A DNA stretch of 64,000 nt from Zoogloea oleivorans (GTDB taxonomy: Bacteria; Pseudomonadota; Gammaproteobacteria; Burkholderiales; Rhodocyclaceae). Below are positions 11,617-19,883 of the stretch, one piece after another. The notes under the pieces were generated by a model. It was not told the origin of the DNA. It was given only the letters and a program-made list of their open reading frames with translations, and ran no database searches. Position numbers and translations under genes: made by a program. How positions within the stretch are numbered: position 1 is the first letter of the stretch; each line of letters begins with the position of its first letter. The stretch covers positions 134,860-198,859 of the forward strand of contig NZ_SDKK01000009.1 in the NCBI RefSeq assembly GCF_008107625.1. The letters run 5' to 3'.

Positions 11617-11751
11617 ATGAAACGTACTTACCAACCTTCCGTCGTCCGTCGCAAACGCACCCACGGCTTCCTGGTTCGCATGGGCACCCGTGGCGGCCGC
11701 AAGGTCATCGCCGCGCGTCGCGCCAAGGGCCGTCATCGTCTCGCCGTCTAA
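11617..11751 (+). CDS. rpmH: Large ribosomal subunit protein bL34
   Basis: A 44-residue, highly basic protein reading [18 protein letters not shown] to the end KGRHRLAV, the standard length and sequence of L34. It stabilises 23S rRNA in the large subunit. It heads the classic rpmH-rnpA-yidD-yidC-mnmE cluster, divergent from dnaA. The rnpA start lies only 34 bp beyond its stop, so the two are co-transcribed. Confidence 0.98.
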   Translation: MKRTYQPSVVRRKRTHGFLVRMGTRGGRKVIAARRAKGRHRLAV

Positions 11752-11785
11752 GGTCTCTCCGGAGACCTCTTCCGCTGCCGGCGCC

Positions 11786-12160
11786 ATGGATTGTTCGGCA
11801 GAGGAAGTTGTAGATACGGCAGGATTCGGCTTCGGCTCGTCCTTGCGACTGCATAAAACGGATGAGTTCTCATCCGTTTTTGCTTTTCGCCGGGTGGTGC
11901 GCGGGAAGTATTTCGCCCTCCACTATTGCCCGAACAAGGTCGGCACGCCCCGTATCGGCCTCGTTGTCGCCAAGAAGCTTGCCAAGCGTGCGGTTGTCCG
12001 CAATCTGGTGAAGCGCCTTGGTCGCGACGTGTTTCGTCACGCCCAGGCAACCCTGCCCCACTACGATCTGGTGTTACGATTGTCGGCCAAGGTTGGTGAT
12101 GTGACGAAACGCACCATGCGCGAAGAGATGATCGGTCTGCTGGGACGCCTGCCTAAATGA
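11786..12160 (+). CDS. rnpA: Ribonuclease P protein component
   Basis: 124 residues from the ATG at 11786 ([11 protein letters not shown]). The conserved core starts at [15 protein letters not shown], and the RNR-type signature is seen as [22 protein letters not shown]. The protein binds the catalytic RNase P RNA and helps 5' maturation of tRNA precursors. The frame stays open upstream into rpmH (to 11690), but that extension is compositionally unlike RnpA, so the shorter form is chosen. A non-ATG start slightly downstream is possible. The stop overlaps the yidD start by four bases. Confidence 0.93.
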   Translation: MDCSAEEVVDTAGFGFGSSLRLHKTDEFSSVFAFRRVVRGKYFALHYCPNKVGTPRIGLVVAKKLAKRAVVRNLVKRLGRDVFRHAQATLPHYDLVLRLSAKVGDVTKRTMREEMIGLLGRLPK

Positions 12161-12366
12161 AGGTCGTTATCCTGGCGCTGCTGCGCGTCTATCGTTACGC
12201 CATCAGCCCCATGCTTGGACGCAATTGCCGTTTTGTTCCGTCCTGTTCCGAATACGCCGTGGAGGCCGTGGAGCGTCATGGCGCCCTCAGGGGTTCCTGG
12301 TTCGCTGCGCGCCGGGTGTGCCGCTGCCATCCGTTCAGCGGTGGCGGCTTCGATCCTGTGCCATGA
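12157..12366 (+). CDS. yidD: Membrane protein insertion efficiency factor YidD
   Basis: 69 residues, typical for YidD. The family signature is complete: [19 protein letters not shown], then [16 protein letters not shown], and the conserved [17 protein letters not shown] end. It is a small amphipathic inner-membrane-associated protein that assists YidC-dependent insertion. The ATG overlaps the rnpA stop (ATGA), indicating translational coupling; yidC follows 54 bp later. Confidence 0.95.
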   Translation: MKVVILALLRVYRYAISPMLGRNCRFVPSCSEYAVEAVERHGALRGSWFAARRVCRCHPFSGGGFDPVP

Positions 12367-12420
12367 AGCCATTGCCTTCCCCCGACTTCCCGCCCCAACT
12401 CCTTCCTGACACTGACTCCG

Positions 12421-14058
12421 ATGGATAACCGTCGCCTGCTCCTTCTTCTCGTCTTCTCGTTCTCCCTGGTCATGCTGTGGGACGGCTGGCAGAAGCACAA
12501 CCAGCCCAAGGTGCCGGCATCCGCCGCAGCCGCCAACTCTACTGCCGGTGTACCGACGCCGACCGCGGGCACTCCGGGCGCTGTTGCGCTGCCCGGCGGG
12601 CCTGTTGCCGCAGCGGCTGTCTCCGCACCGCTGGCCACCATCCGCACCGATGTGCTGGTGGCCGAAGTGTCGGCCCAGGGCGGTGACATCGTCCGGCTCG
12701 AGCTGACCAAGCACAAGTCGACCGAAGACCAGACCCGCAACTACGTGCTCTTCGACAACGGCGAGAAGCACAACTACGCGGCCCAGACGGGCCTGATCGG
12801 CACTGGCCTGCCGAACCACAAGACGCCCTTCACGCTGGCCGCCACGGCCGTCGAGTTGAAGGACGGCGAGGATGCCGTCACCCTGCGCCTCGATGCGGCA
12901 CCCACTGCCGATGGCGTCAAGGTGACCAAGCTGATCACCTTCCACCGCGGCAGCTACATGGCCGAAGTCAGCTACGAGATTGCCAACGGCAGTGCCGCAG
13001 CGCTTGCACCCCATGCCTACTTCCAGTTCACCCGTGACGGTCAGCCGGCCGAGCAGCCTGGCGGCTTCGGTGTGCAAACCTTCACCGGTCCGGCTTTCTA
13101 CACCGAAGCCGAGAAGTACCAGAAGGTCGCCTTCGAAGATATCGCCAGCAAGAAGGCCAAGTTCGTTACCAAGACTTCCGACGGCTGGGCTGCCATGGTC
13201 CAGCATTACTTCGTCGCCGGCTGGGCGCCGAAGGAAGGCGAGCGCGAATTCTTCGCCAACCAGGTGAGTTCCGACCTCTACTCCGCGGGCGTGATCCTGC
13301 CGGTGGCGTCCATCGCCCCGGGCCAGACCGGCAAGCTCAGCGTGCCGCTCTACGCCGGTCCGCAGGAGCAAAGCCGTCTGGAGCAGTTCGCCAAGGGCTT
13401 CGACCTGGTGGTGGACTATGGTTTCCTGACCATCATTGCCGCCCCGCTGTTCTGGGTACTCGAGTGGTTCCACAAGCTCACCGGCAACTGGGGCTGGGCC
13501 ATCATCCTCGTCACTGTTGCCCTGAAGGCCTTGTTCTTCCCCCTGTCCGCGGCCAGCTACAAGTCGATGGCCAAGATGAAGACCCTCGGCCCGCGCCTGC
13601 AGCGTCTCAAGGAGCAGTGCGGCGACGACAAGATGAAGCTGCAGCAGGCCATGATGGACCTGTACAAGCGCGAGAAGGTCAATCCGCTGGGCGGCTGCCT
13701 GCCGATCCTGATCCAGATTCCGGTGTTCATCTCCCTGTACTGGGTGCTGCTGGGTGTCGTTGAAATGCGCGGCGCGCCGTGGCTGGGCTGGATCCAGGAT
13801 CTGTCGGTGAAGGATCCCTACTACATCCTGCCCTTGATCATGGGTGCCACCAGCCTGATCCAGACCCGCCTCAACCCGGCCCCGCCCGATCCTATCCAGG
13901 CCAAGGTGATGATGATGATGCCCGTCCTCTTCACCGTCATGTTCCTGTGGTTCCCGTCCGGCCTGGTGCTGTACTGGGTCGTGAACAACACCCTGTCGAT
14001 TGCCCAGCAATGGCAGATCAACCGCATGATTGCAGCCGGTGGCAAACCCGCCGAGTGA
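12421..14058 (+). CDS. yidC: Membrane protein insertase YidC
   Basis: 545 residues, the usual length for Gram-negative YidC. An N-terminal membrane anchor ([20 protein letters not shown]) is followed by a Pro/Ala-rich linker and the periplasmic beta-supersandwich domain to about residue 335. The conserved insertase core with five transmembrane segments then runs from [18 protein letters not shown] through [20 protein letters not shown] to the final [13 protein letters not shown]. It inserts inner-membrane proteins alone or with SecYEG. It overlaps the start of mnmE. Confidence 0.97.
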   Translation: MDNRRLLLLLVFSFSLVMLWDGWQKHNQPKVPASAAAANSTAGVPTPTAGTPGAVALPGGPVAAAAVSAPLATIRTDVLVAEVSAQGGDIVRLELTKHKSTEDQTRNYVLFDNGEKHNYAAQTGLIGTGLPNHKTPFTLAATAVELKDGEDAVTLRLDAAPTADGVKVTKLITFHRGSYMAEVSYEIANGSAAALAPHAYFQFTRDGQPAEQPGGFGVQTFTGPAFYTEAEKYQKVAFEDIASKKAKFVTKTSDGWAAMVQHYFVAGWAPKEGEREFFANQVSSDLYSAGVILPVASIAPGQTGKLSVPLYAGPQEQSRLEQFAKGFDLVVDYGFLTIIAAPLFWVLEWFHKLTGNWGWAIILVTVALKALFFPLSAASYKSMAKMKTLGPRLQRLKEQCGDDKMKLQQAMMDLYKREKVNPLGGCLPILIQIPVFISLYWVLLGVVEMRGAPWLGWIQDLSVKDPYYILPLIMGATSLIQTRLNPAPPDPIQAKVMMMMPVLFTVMFLWFPSGLVLYWVVNNTLSIAQQWQINRMIAAGGKPAE

Positions 14059-15397
14059 CGTTATCGCGGCGATTGCCACTGCGCCGGGGCGCGGTGGCAT
14101 CGGCGTGGTCCGGCTTTCCGGGCCGAATCTTTCTGCGCTCGCGGCCGGTTTCTGCGGTCGCGAGCCGCAAGCCCGACTGGCCCAGTTTGCCCGCTTCCGT
14201 GACGGCAGCGGCGGCCTGATCGACGAAGGCCTCCTCCTCTACTTCCCGGCGCCCCACTCTTTCACCGGCGAAGACGTCATCGAATTGCAGGGCCACGGCG
14301 GCCCGGTGGTCATGCAGATGCTGCTGGCCCGCTGCCTCGAACTCGGCGCCCGCCTCGCCCAGCCCGGCGAATTCACCCGCCGCGCCTTCCTCAACGGCAA
14401 GCTCGACCTGGCCCAGGCCGAAAGCGTCGCCGACCTCATAGAAGCCTCTACTGCTGCCGCTGCGCGCTCCGCAGTGCGTTCCCTCACCGGCAGCTTCTCG
14501 AAGGAAGTGCACGCCCTCTGCGAGCGCCTGATCGACCTGCGCATGCTCGTCGAGGCGACCCTCGACTTCCCCGATGAAGACGTGGATTTCCTCATCGAGG
14601 CCAAGGCCTTCGAGCGCATCGAGGTCGTCGCCACCGAGCTGCGCGCCATCCTCGACCGGGCCCGCCAGGGCAGCCTGCTGCGCAACGGCCTGCACGTCGT
14701 GCTGGTCGGCCAGCCCAACGTCGGCAAGTCCAGCCTGCTCAACCGCCTCGCCGGCGAAGAGCGTGCCATCGTCACCGACATCGCCGGCACCACCCGCGAC
14801 GTCCTGCGCGAGACCATTCAGATCGAGGGCATCCCGCTCCACATCACCGACACCGCCGGCCTGCGCGACACTACCGACGAAGTGGAGAAAATCGGTATCG
14901 CCCGTACCTGGCAGGAAATCGAACGCGCCGACGTGGTGGTGCGTCTGGTGGATGTACGCGCCGGCTTGACCGCCGCCGATGCCGACATTGACGTTCGCCT
15001 GCCTGCCGGCGTCGAACGGATTACCGTCTTCAATAAAGTGGATCTGGCCGATCGTGCCCCCGAGCGAGTCGAAACCCGCAGCGACGGCAAGCGTGGCGTC
15101 AGCCTCTACTTGTCTGCCAAAGCCGGCCAGGGCGTTGATCTGTTGCGCGCCGAACTCCTTCGTGTCGCCGGCTGGCACCGCCACGGCGAGGACGTGATCC
15201 TCGCCCGGGAGCGTCACCTGATCGCCCTGCGTGAAGCCCTCGCCCGCGTTGAAGCCGCCCTTGAGGCTCGTCAGGCGCTTGAGCTGATGGCCGAGGAACT
15301 CCGCCTCGCCCAGGAGGCGATCAACTCCCTCACCGGAGAGTTCACGCCGGACGATCTTCTCGGGGTGATCTTTTCGCGTTTCTGTATTGGAAAATAG
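14030..15397 (+). CDS. mnmE: tRNA uridine-5-carboxymethylaminomethyl(34) synthesis GTPase MnmE
   Basis: 455 residues if the TTG at 14030 is used; a GTG at 14039 is an equally plausible start. Either overlaps the end of yidC. The N-terminal folate-binding domain begins [18 protein letters not shown]. The inserted G domain has [14 protein letters not shown], the switch segment [15 protein letters not shown] and FNKVD. The C-terminal CxGK motif appears as CIGK. With MnmG it modifies the wobble uridine of several tRNAs. An intrinsic terminator about 50 bp downstream closes the rpmH-mnmE operon. Confidence 0.97.
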   Translation: MQPVANPPSDVIAAIATAPGRGGIGVVRLSGPNLSALAAGFCGREPQARLAQFARFRDGSGGLIDEGLLLYFPAPHSFTGEDVIELQGHGGPVVMQMLLARCLELGARLAQPGEFTRRAFLNGKLDLAQAESVADLIEASTAAAARSAVRSLTGSFSKEVHALCERLIDLRMLVEATLDFPDEDVDFLIEAKAFERIEVVATELRAILDRARQGSLLRNGLHVVLVGQPNVGKSSLLNRLAGEERAIVTDIAGTTRDVLRETIQIEGIPLHITDTAGLRDTTDEVEKIGIARTWQEIERADVVVRLVDVRAGLTAADADIDVRLPAGVERITVFNKVDLADRAPERVETRSDGKRGVSLYLSAKAGQGVDLLRAELLRVAGWHRHGEDVILARERHLIALREALARVEAALEARQALELMAEELRLAQEAINSLTGEFTPDDLLGVIFSRFCIGK

Positions 15398-15443
15398 CGA
15401 GCATGTCCGACATGCTCCGCAGTGTTCCGCCCAACCCCTTGAG

Positions 15444-15468
15444 GCCCGCGTAAATGCGGGCTTTCTTG
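15444..15468 (+). terminator. Intrinsic terminator after mnmE
   Basis: GCCCGC (15444-15449) pairs with GCGGGC (15456-15461) across a six-base loop and is followed by TTTCTTGT. It closes the rpmH-to-mnmE transcript. The ATG of the following small gene lies inside the loop. Confidence 0.8.
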
Positions 15469-15780
15469 TCTGTACAGCGCTTGTGTGTGTCCATCGCCTT
15501 CGCGGTGGTGGCGCTCATCGGCTGCACCGCTGCGGGATGCGCGTTTCACCCGGGAGTGACCACCGTCGGTGGCGGCGAATTTGTTATCACGAAGCAAGCT
15601 GTCAGCAGATTTTCTGAAACGGGTGAAATGAGAAAAGACTCGCTGGTCGAAGCAAGTCGGTTTTGTTCGTCAAAATTGAAAGACCTGCGCATCATCGGTC
15701 TCAAGGAAACCCAGCCGCCCTACTCTCCCGGCAACTACCCGCATATCGAACTGAGATTCGAATGTGACCCTTCCAGGTAG
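15454..15780 (+). CDS. Putative small lipoprotein of unknown function
   Basis: Up to 108 residues. No family is recognised. The N-terminus has a basic stretch, a hydrophobic core (VSIAFAVVALIGCTAAGC) and a lipobox-like LIGC, so an outer- or inner-membrane lipoprotein is likely. The mature part has two further cysteines and ends HIELRFECDPSR. The ATG at 15454 falls in the mnmE terminator loop, so the TTG at 15481 or GTG at 15487 may be the true start; no strong ribosome-binding site is visible for any. It stands alone between the terminator and a convergent small gene. Confidence 0.55.
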   Translation: MRAFLSVQRLCVSIAFAVVALIGCTAAGCAFHPGVTTVGGGEFVITKQAVSRFSETGEMRKDSLVEASRFCSSKLKDLRIIGLKETQPPYSPGNYPHIELRFECDPSR

Positions 15781-15814
15781 CGGCTTGTGAGCTCACAGGC
15801 AGAGGGTTTCTGCT

Positions 15815-16015
15815 TTAGTGCAGCCACTTTTTCTTCAGAATTTCCCATTCGTGCGTGGAGCAGAAGTATTCGACGACCTCGATTTCCCGCTGCTCAACCT
15901 GGTGGCGCCGCTCGTAGCCGGTCGGGGATTTGCCTTCCCTCTGGCGCCGATCCTTGCCTGAGCGTCGTTCATGGCCGCACCAGTTTTTCCCTCGGGTAAT
16001 CAGTAGCTTTTCCAT
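15815..16015 (-). CDS. Small basic/acidic protein of unknown function
   Basis: 66 residues from the ATG at 16015; a GTG three codons earlier is possible. The sequence MEKLLITRGKNWCGHERRSG continues with KDRRQREGK and TGYERRHQ and is rich in Arg, Lys and Glu, ending EILKKKWLH. Repeated ERR-type motifs (HERRSGKDRRQ, YERRHQ) resemble those in small PilZ-adjacent or nucleic-acid-binding proteins of betaproteobacteria, but no named family is claimed. It is convergent with the putative lipoprotein gene. The open frame and plausible composition support a real gene; expression is unproven. Confidence 0.5.
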   Translation of the reverse strand: MEKLLITRGKNWCGHERRSGKDRRQREGKSPTGYERRHQVEQREIEVVEYFCSTHEWEILKKKWLH

Positions 16016-16146
16016 GGCGCTCACTCATCAAGGTTCTCTTGTGTGTTTGAGCATCCGCCTTTGACGGCGTATTGGATGCGAATTATTTCTCGATCGATGG
16101 GTCTGCTACCTATGTGGGCTGAGACATTTTTCTCACTTCCCGCCAC

Positions 16147-16166
16147 AAGGTGAGCGCACCTTTTTT
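16147..16166 (+). terminator. Short hairpin with T-run upstream of the 70-residue small protein gene
   Basis: AAGGTG (16147-16152) and CACCTT (16157-16162) enclose AGCG and run into six Ts on the plus strand. No plus-strand gene immediately precedes it, so it may end read-through or belong to a short transcript from 16.0-16.15 kb. The rest of the 16016-16259 gap shows nothing else clear. Confidence 0.5.
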
Positions 16167-16259
16167 CGTAATCTAGCTTTACAAATAAGGCCTAATGTTC
16201 TGTGCCTTGCGTGCCGTTCACTCTTGAGTTCATCGGCCCAAATAGAAAGGGAGAGTTTC

Positions 16260-16472
16260 ATGAGCATTGATTCTGTTGGCGGCGCTTCGAGTGCTGCCTA
16301 TACCCCGGCGGTACAGCGTCAGCAGCCTGAAGCGGCTGAAGTCAAACAGGCAGGTCGTGACGGTGATCGTGACAAGGAGTACGGTGTGAGCAAGGTGGAA
16401 CCCAGTCCTCCTGCTCCGAGCGTCAATACCGATGGCCAGGTCGTGGGACAGATTATCAACACCACTGCCTGA
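16260..16472 (+). CDS. Small, probably disordered protein of unknown function
   Basis: 70 residues from the ATG at 16260, which has GGGAGAG six bases upstream. The sequence starts MSIDSVGGASSAAYTPAVQR, is rich in Ala, Gln, Asp and Pro, has no hydrophobic segment, and ends NTDGQVVGQIINTTA. It is likely cytoplasmic and largely unstructured. The C-terminal NTDGQVVGQIIN segment looks like a conserved short motif. A strong intrinsic terminator follows 35 bp later, so it is a monocistronic unit with its own expression signals. Confidence 0.7.
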   Translation: MSIDSVGGASSAAYTPAVQRQQPEAAEVKQAGRDGDRDKEYGVSKVEPSPPAPSVNTDGQVVGQIINTTA

Positions 16473-16507
16473 GCCGGTCTGCGTTCCGGTCAGTAACACT
16501 CCATCAG

Positions 16508-16535
16508 CCCCGGCCCGACGCCGGGGTTTTTGTTT
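16508..16535 (+). terminator. Intrinsic terminator after the 70-residue protein gene
   Basis: CCCCGGC (16508-16514) pairs with GCCGGGG (16520-16526), loop CCGAC, followed by TTTTTGTTTT. A textbook rho-independent terminator. Confidence 0.92.
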
Positions 16536-16605
16536 TCGGGGTACGACTGGCATCATTCAGGGTGTGCCGTGTGTATCGCAACCAAAGACGCAGGAGAGTT
16601 ATGCC

Positions 16606-17367
16606 ATGGGCTGGGAACCGGATCGATACCTGCAGTTTTCCGATGAGCGTTTGCAGCCGGCCATCGATCTGTTGAACAGGATCCCCCTCGCGCGGTCGGA
16701 ACGCATCGTGGACCTGGGCTGTGGGGCCGGCAACGTGACCCGCCTGCTCACCCAGCGCTGGCCGGAGGCTGACATCACCGGCCTCGACAGCTCGCCTGAA
16801 ATGCTCGACCGCGCCCGTCGCGTTTTGCCGACGGCGCGTTTCGAACTGAGCGGGGTCGAGCGCTGGGAGCCGGACGGGCCCCCCGATCTGCTCTTCTCCA
16901 ACGCGGCGCTGCACTGGGTTGGCGATCATTCCAGCCTATTTCCGCGCCTGCTCGACAGCCTGTCGCCTGGTGGGGTGCTGGCCGTGCAGATGCCTGGCAA
17001 TTTTGAGGCCCCTTCCCATCGCCTGATCCGCGAGCTCGCGGCGTCTCCTGCGTGGACTGGAAAGCTCGGCCCGGGGCGCATGGGCGCGGTATTGCCGATG
17101 GCTGACTACCAGCACATCCTTGCTCCCCGCTGCACGCGCCTGAGCTTGTGGGAGACAACTTACTGGCAGAGCATGAGCGGCCCGGCGCCGGTACTCGACT
17201 GGTTGCGTGGCACGACCCTGATCCCCTACCTTGCACCGCTGGATGATGTGACCCGTGCTGCCTTCCTTGCCGAACTGGGGGCTAGTCTCGCTGCGGCTTA
17301 TCCGGCCGATGCGACAGGCACCACCCTCTTCCCCTTCCGGCGCATCTTCATCCTCGCTCAACGATGA
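16606..17367 (+). CDS. tam: Trans-aconitate 2-methyltransferase-like SAM methyltransferase
   Basis: 253 residues, close to the 252 of E. coli Tam. It starts MGWEPDRYLQFSDERLQPA; the ATG at 16606 follows AGGAGAG. The SAM-binding motif I is VDLGCGAGNVT, followed by acidic GLDSSPEMLDRAR and the ALHWVGDH segment equivalent to Tam's LQWLPDH. The end FPFRRIFILAQR matches the Tam tail. Tam methylates trans-aconitate, a spontaneous by-product that inhibits aconitase. The stop overlaps the next gene's start by four bases, so expression is coupled to a sirtuin gene. Confidence 0.87.
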   Translation: MGWEPDRYLQFSDERLQPAIDLLNRIPLARSERIVDLGCGAGNVTRLLTQRWPEADITGLDSSPEMLDRARRVLPTARFELSGVERWEPDGPPDLLFSNAALHWVGDHSSLFPRLLDSLSPGGVLAVQMPGNFEAPSHRLIRELAASPAWTGKLGPGRMGAVLPMADYQHILAPRCTRLSLWETTYWQSMSGPAPVLDWLRGTTLIPYLAPLDDVTRAAFLAELGASLAAAYPADATGTTLFPFRRIFILAQR

Positions 17368-18206
17368 ACCCCGCCCTGAACGCCCTCTTTGCCGAAGCTG
17401 CGCAACGCATTGCCGGTGCCGATGGTGTGCTCATCACCGCTGGTGCGGGAATGGGCGTGGACTCCGGGCTGCCCGACTTTCGCGGCAACTCCGGTTTGTG
17501 GCGCGCTTATCCGGCCCTTGGCAGTGCCCGTATCGCTTTCGAGGAGATCGCCTGTCCGGATGCCTTCCTGCGTAGCCCGACTCTCGCGTGGGGTTTTTAC
17601 GGACACCGCCTGAACCTGTATCGGCGAACCGTCCCGCACCGGGGGTTTGCGATTCTGCAGGAGATCGCCAGCCGCCTGAGCCACGGCAGCTTCGTGTTCA
17701 CCTCCAATGTGGACGGCCAGTTTCAGCGGGCCGGTTTTGCGGAGGCCACTGTGTGTGAGGTGCACGGTTCTCTGAATCACCTCCAGTGCATCGGTGCTTG
17801 CGGCGGAGTGATTACGCCGGCTGACGATTTTGTTCCGGAGGTTGACGAAGCGGCCTGCCTGTTGCGCTCACCGCTGCCCCGCTGTCCGATCTGCAATGAC
17901 CTGCTGCGCCCCAATGTATTGATGTTCGGCGACTGGGGCTGGCTGTCGGGGCGAACGGCGGTCCAGCGGCAGCACCTGACGCGTTGGCTGCAGTCTACAT
18001 CACGCCCGGTGGTCATCGAGATTGGTGCCGGCACTCATGTGCCCACTGTGCGCAGCTTCAGCGAGACACTCGGTGAGCCACTGATCCGCATCAACCCCAC
18101 CGAACCGGAAATTCCCGGCCGTGGTGTCAGTCTGCCCCTCGGCGGGCTTGCTGCACTGTCCGGCATTCGCGCTGCGCTTGTCGCGCTCAACTTCTTGACA
18201 GACTGA
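17364..18206 (+). CDS. SIR2 family NAD-dependent protein deacylase
   Basis: 280 residues. NAD-binding motifs are GAGMGVDSGLPDFRG near residue 28 and TSNVDGQF near 114; the catalytic His is in CEVHGS. The zinc-binding cysteines are present as CIGAC and RCPICN. GAGMGVDSG replaces the more usual GAGIS-x-x-SGIPDFR, so this is a divergent bacterial sirtuin-like class found in proteobacteria. It probably deacylates lysines in an NAD-dependent way. It is translationally coupled to the tam-like gene; a parS site lies eight bases after its stop. Confidence 0.88.
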   Translation: MNPALNALFAEAAQRIAGADGVLITAGAGMGVDSGLPDFRGNSGLWRAYPALGSARIAFEEIACPDAFLRSPTLAWGFYGHRLNLYRRTVPHRGFAILQEIASRLSHGSFVFTSNVDGQFQRAGFAEATVCEVHGSLNHLQCIGACGGVITPADDFVPEVDEAACLLRSPLPRCPICNDLLRPNVLMFGDWGWLSGRTAVQRQHLTRWLQSTSRPVVIEIGAGTHVPTVRSFSETLGEPLIRINPTEPEIPGRGVSLPLGGLAALSGIRAALVALNFLTD

Positions 18207-18213
18207 GCCTTCT

Positions 18214-18229
18214 TGTTTCACGTGAAACA
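18214..18229. other. parS: parS site (ParB/Noc-type centromere), perfect
   Basis: TGTTTCACGTGAAACA is the exact 16-bp palindromic parS recognised by chromosomal ParB proteins across bacteria. It lies between the sirtuin stop and the permease start. ParB spreads from such sites and is used by ParA for origin segregation. parS sites cluster near oriC, which agrees with the nearby dnaA. Confidence 0.95.
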
Positions 18230-18235
18230 CTGCTG

Positions 18236-19000
18236 ATGGATTTGCCTTTGTTGCTGCTTGCGCTCGGCGCTTTTTGTGCCGGCCTGGTCGACGCCGTGGT
18301 GGGTGGTGGCGGTCTCATTCAGATACCGATGCTGTTTTCGGCCTACCCTCAGGCGTTGCCGGCAACCCTCTTTGGCACCAACAAGCTGGCCAGTGTTTTT
18401 GGGACCACCAGTGCTGCCATTCAGTATGGACGACGTCTGGCAATTCCGTGGCGGGCAGCAGCTCCCGCCGCAGGTACCGCTGCGCTGGGTTCGTGGCTCG
18501 GGGCGCAAGCTGTTGTTTTATTTCCGCCCGCTGCGCTGCGCCCGTTGATTCTGATGCTGCTGATTTTGGTCGCCATCTACACGTTCGTACGCAAGGATTT
18601 TGGGGTCATTCACCAGCGCCTCAGTGACCCCTCCCGCGAGTTGCGTCTGGCGATCCTGATTGGTGCGCTGATCGGCTTTTACGACGGCTTCTTCGGCCCC
18701 GGGACCGGCAGCTTTCTGATCTTTCTGTTTATCCGCTTTCTTGGCATGGATTTCCTGCACGCCTCCGTGTCAGCCAAGATCGTCAACGTGAGCACCAATC
18801 TTGCGGCCCTTGCTGTCTTCGTATTCCATGGCCAGGTGTTGTGGCAGGTTGCTGCGCTGATGGCTTGCTGCAACCTGCTGGGCTCGCGCGTCGGGGCCGC
18901 CCTCGCCCTGCGTCACGGCGCGGTTTTTATCCGCAAGGCTTTCCTTGTGGTCGTGGTGGTGCTGATCTTGTGCTTCAGTGTCGACACTTTTTTGTATTGA
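18236..19000 (+). CDS. TSUP family (TauE/SafE) membrane permease
   Basis: 254 residues, with about eight predicted transmembrane segments. The N-terminal family motif is visible (LLALGAFCAGLVDAVVGGGG), with the second repeat starting IGALIGFYDGFFGPGTGSF. TSUP proteins export or import sulfite, sulfonates or other organic anions; the substrate is not evident. It sits between two parS sites, and no strong ribosome-binding site precedes the ATG at 18236. Confidence 0.93.
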   Translation: MDLPLLLLALGAFCAGLVDAVVGGGGLIQIPMLFSAYPQALPATLFGTNKLASVFGTTSAAIQYGRRLAIPWRAAAPAAGTAALGSWLGAQAVVLFPPAALRPLILMLLILVAIYTFVRKDFGVIHQRLSDPSRELRLAILIGALIGFYDGFFGPGTGSFLIFLFIRFLGMDFLHASVSAKIVNVSTNLAALAVFVFHGQVLWQVAALMACCNLLGSRVGAALALRHGAVFIRKAFLVVVVVLILCFSVDTFLY

Positions 19001-19006
19001 CAGGAG

Positions 19007-19022
19007 TGTTCCACGTGAAACA
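19007..19022. other. parS: parS site, one mismatch, overlapping a start codon
   Basis: TGTTCCACGTGAAACA differs from the canonical parS at one position. Its central GTG (19015-19017) is the start codon of the spermidine-synthase-like gene, with AGGAG at 19002-19006. The centre is 793 bp from the first parS. ParB bound here would cover the translation start region of that gene's DNA. Confidence 0.88.
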
Positions 19023-19878
19023 GTCCGATGCTGTCGTCGTTCCTCTCGCCACTGATATCGGGCTCGCGATTCGTCGCCAGGCGCCAGTCCACGAGACGAC
19101 GAGTGCCTGCCAGCACATCGCGGTGGAAAGGAGTGCCACCTTCGGTCGTCTCTATCGTCTCGATGGCGATGCAATGGCCGCCGAGGCCGACGAGTTCATG
19201 CTTCACGAAAGCCTGGTCCACCTCCCCGCCCTTAGTCATCCGGGGCCGGCAAGTGCCCTGATCCTCGGCGGGGGCGATGGCGCCTCGGCTCGTGAACTCC
19301 TCAAGCATCCGAGTGTGATGCGCATCCTGGTGGCTGAGCTCGATCCCGACGTCGTTCGCGTGGTGAGCGACAAGATTCCGACGCTGCCCGCCGGTGCCTT
19401 CGACAACCCCCGCGTTGTACTGCGTCTCGGCGACGCCGCCGACACCCTGCGCATGGCACAGCAGGCCGGCGAGCGTTTCGATCTGATCCTGTTCGATCTA
19501 ACCGAAGCCGATGATCCGGCCTGTGCCCATCTGCATGGCGACGATTTTCTGCGCCTGTGCGCGGCCAGCCTGACGCCCCGGGGTATGATCCACGTCCAGC
19601 TTGGTTCGCCCTTTTACCAGCCGCACAAGAGCGCCGCCCTGCATCAGCGTCTGCGCGCCGTTTTTCCCTCGGTACGCACCAGCCTGATCAGCGTGCCTCT
19701 TTATGGCGGCCCCTGGCTCCTGGCCTGCGCCAGCCTCCTTGAACCGCGGGATGACAGCGCGGCAAGCCTCGACACCCGCCTGGCCGAACGGCGAATCACC
19801 GGTCTGCGTTATTACAATCCGGTCCTGCATCACGCCAGCCAGGTCCTGCCTAACTACATTCGCGAGCTCCTCGCCTGA
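19015..19878 (+). CDS. Spermidine synthase-like SAM-binding protein
   Basis: 287 residues from a GTG with AGGAG eight bases upstream. It has the SpeE-type Rossmann core: ALILGGGDGASARELLKHPS, acidic VAELDPDVVRVV, and FDLILFDLTEADDPA where true SpeE has a catalytic D-S-T-D-P stretch. The altered active-site stretch makes the exact polyamine activity uncertain; it could be an aminopropyltransferase or a methyltransferase relative. It follows the TSUP permease by 14 bp and precedes rsmB by five, suggesting one operon. Its start codon lies inside a parS site. Confidence 0.82.
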   Translation: MKQSDAVVVPLATDIGLAIRRQAPVHETTSACQHIAVERSATFGRLYRLDGDAMAAEADEFMLHESLVHLPALSHPGPASALILGGGDGASARELLKHPSVMRILVAELDPDVVRVVSDKIPTLPAGAFDNPRVVLRLGDAADTLRMAQQAGERFDLILFDLTEADDPACAHLHGDDFLRLCAASLTPRGMIHVQLGSPFYQPHKSAALHQRLRAVFPSVRTSLISVPLYGGPWLLACASLLEPRDDSAASLDTRLAERRITGLRYYNPVLHHASQVLPNYIRELLA

Positions 19879-19883
19879 AGCCC

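Noticed and set aside
12061..14100. A 679-codon minus-strand frame opposite yidC
   Set aside because: It is antisense to yidC and rnpA, whose family motifs are clear. The translation is His/Gly/Gln-rich with no recognisable domain.
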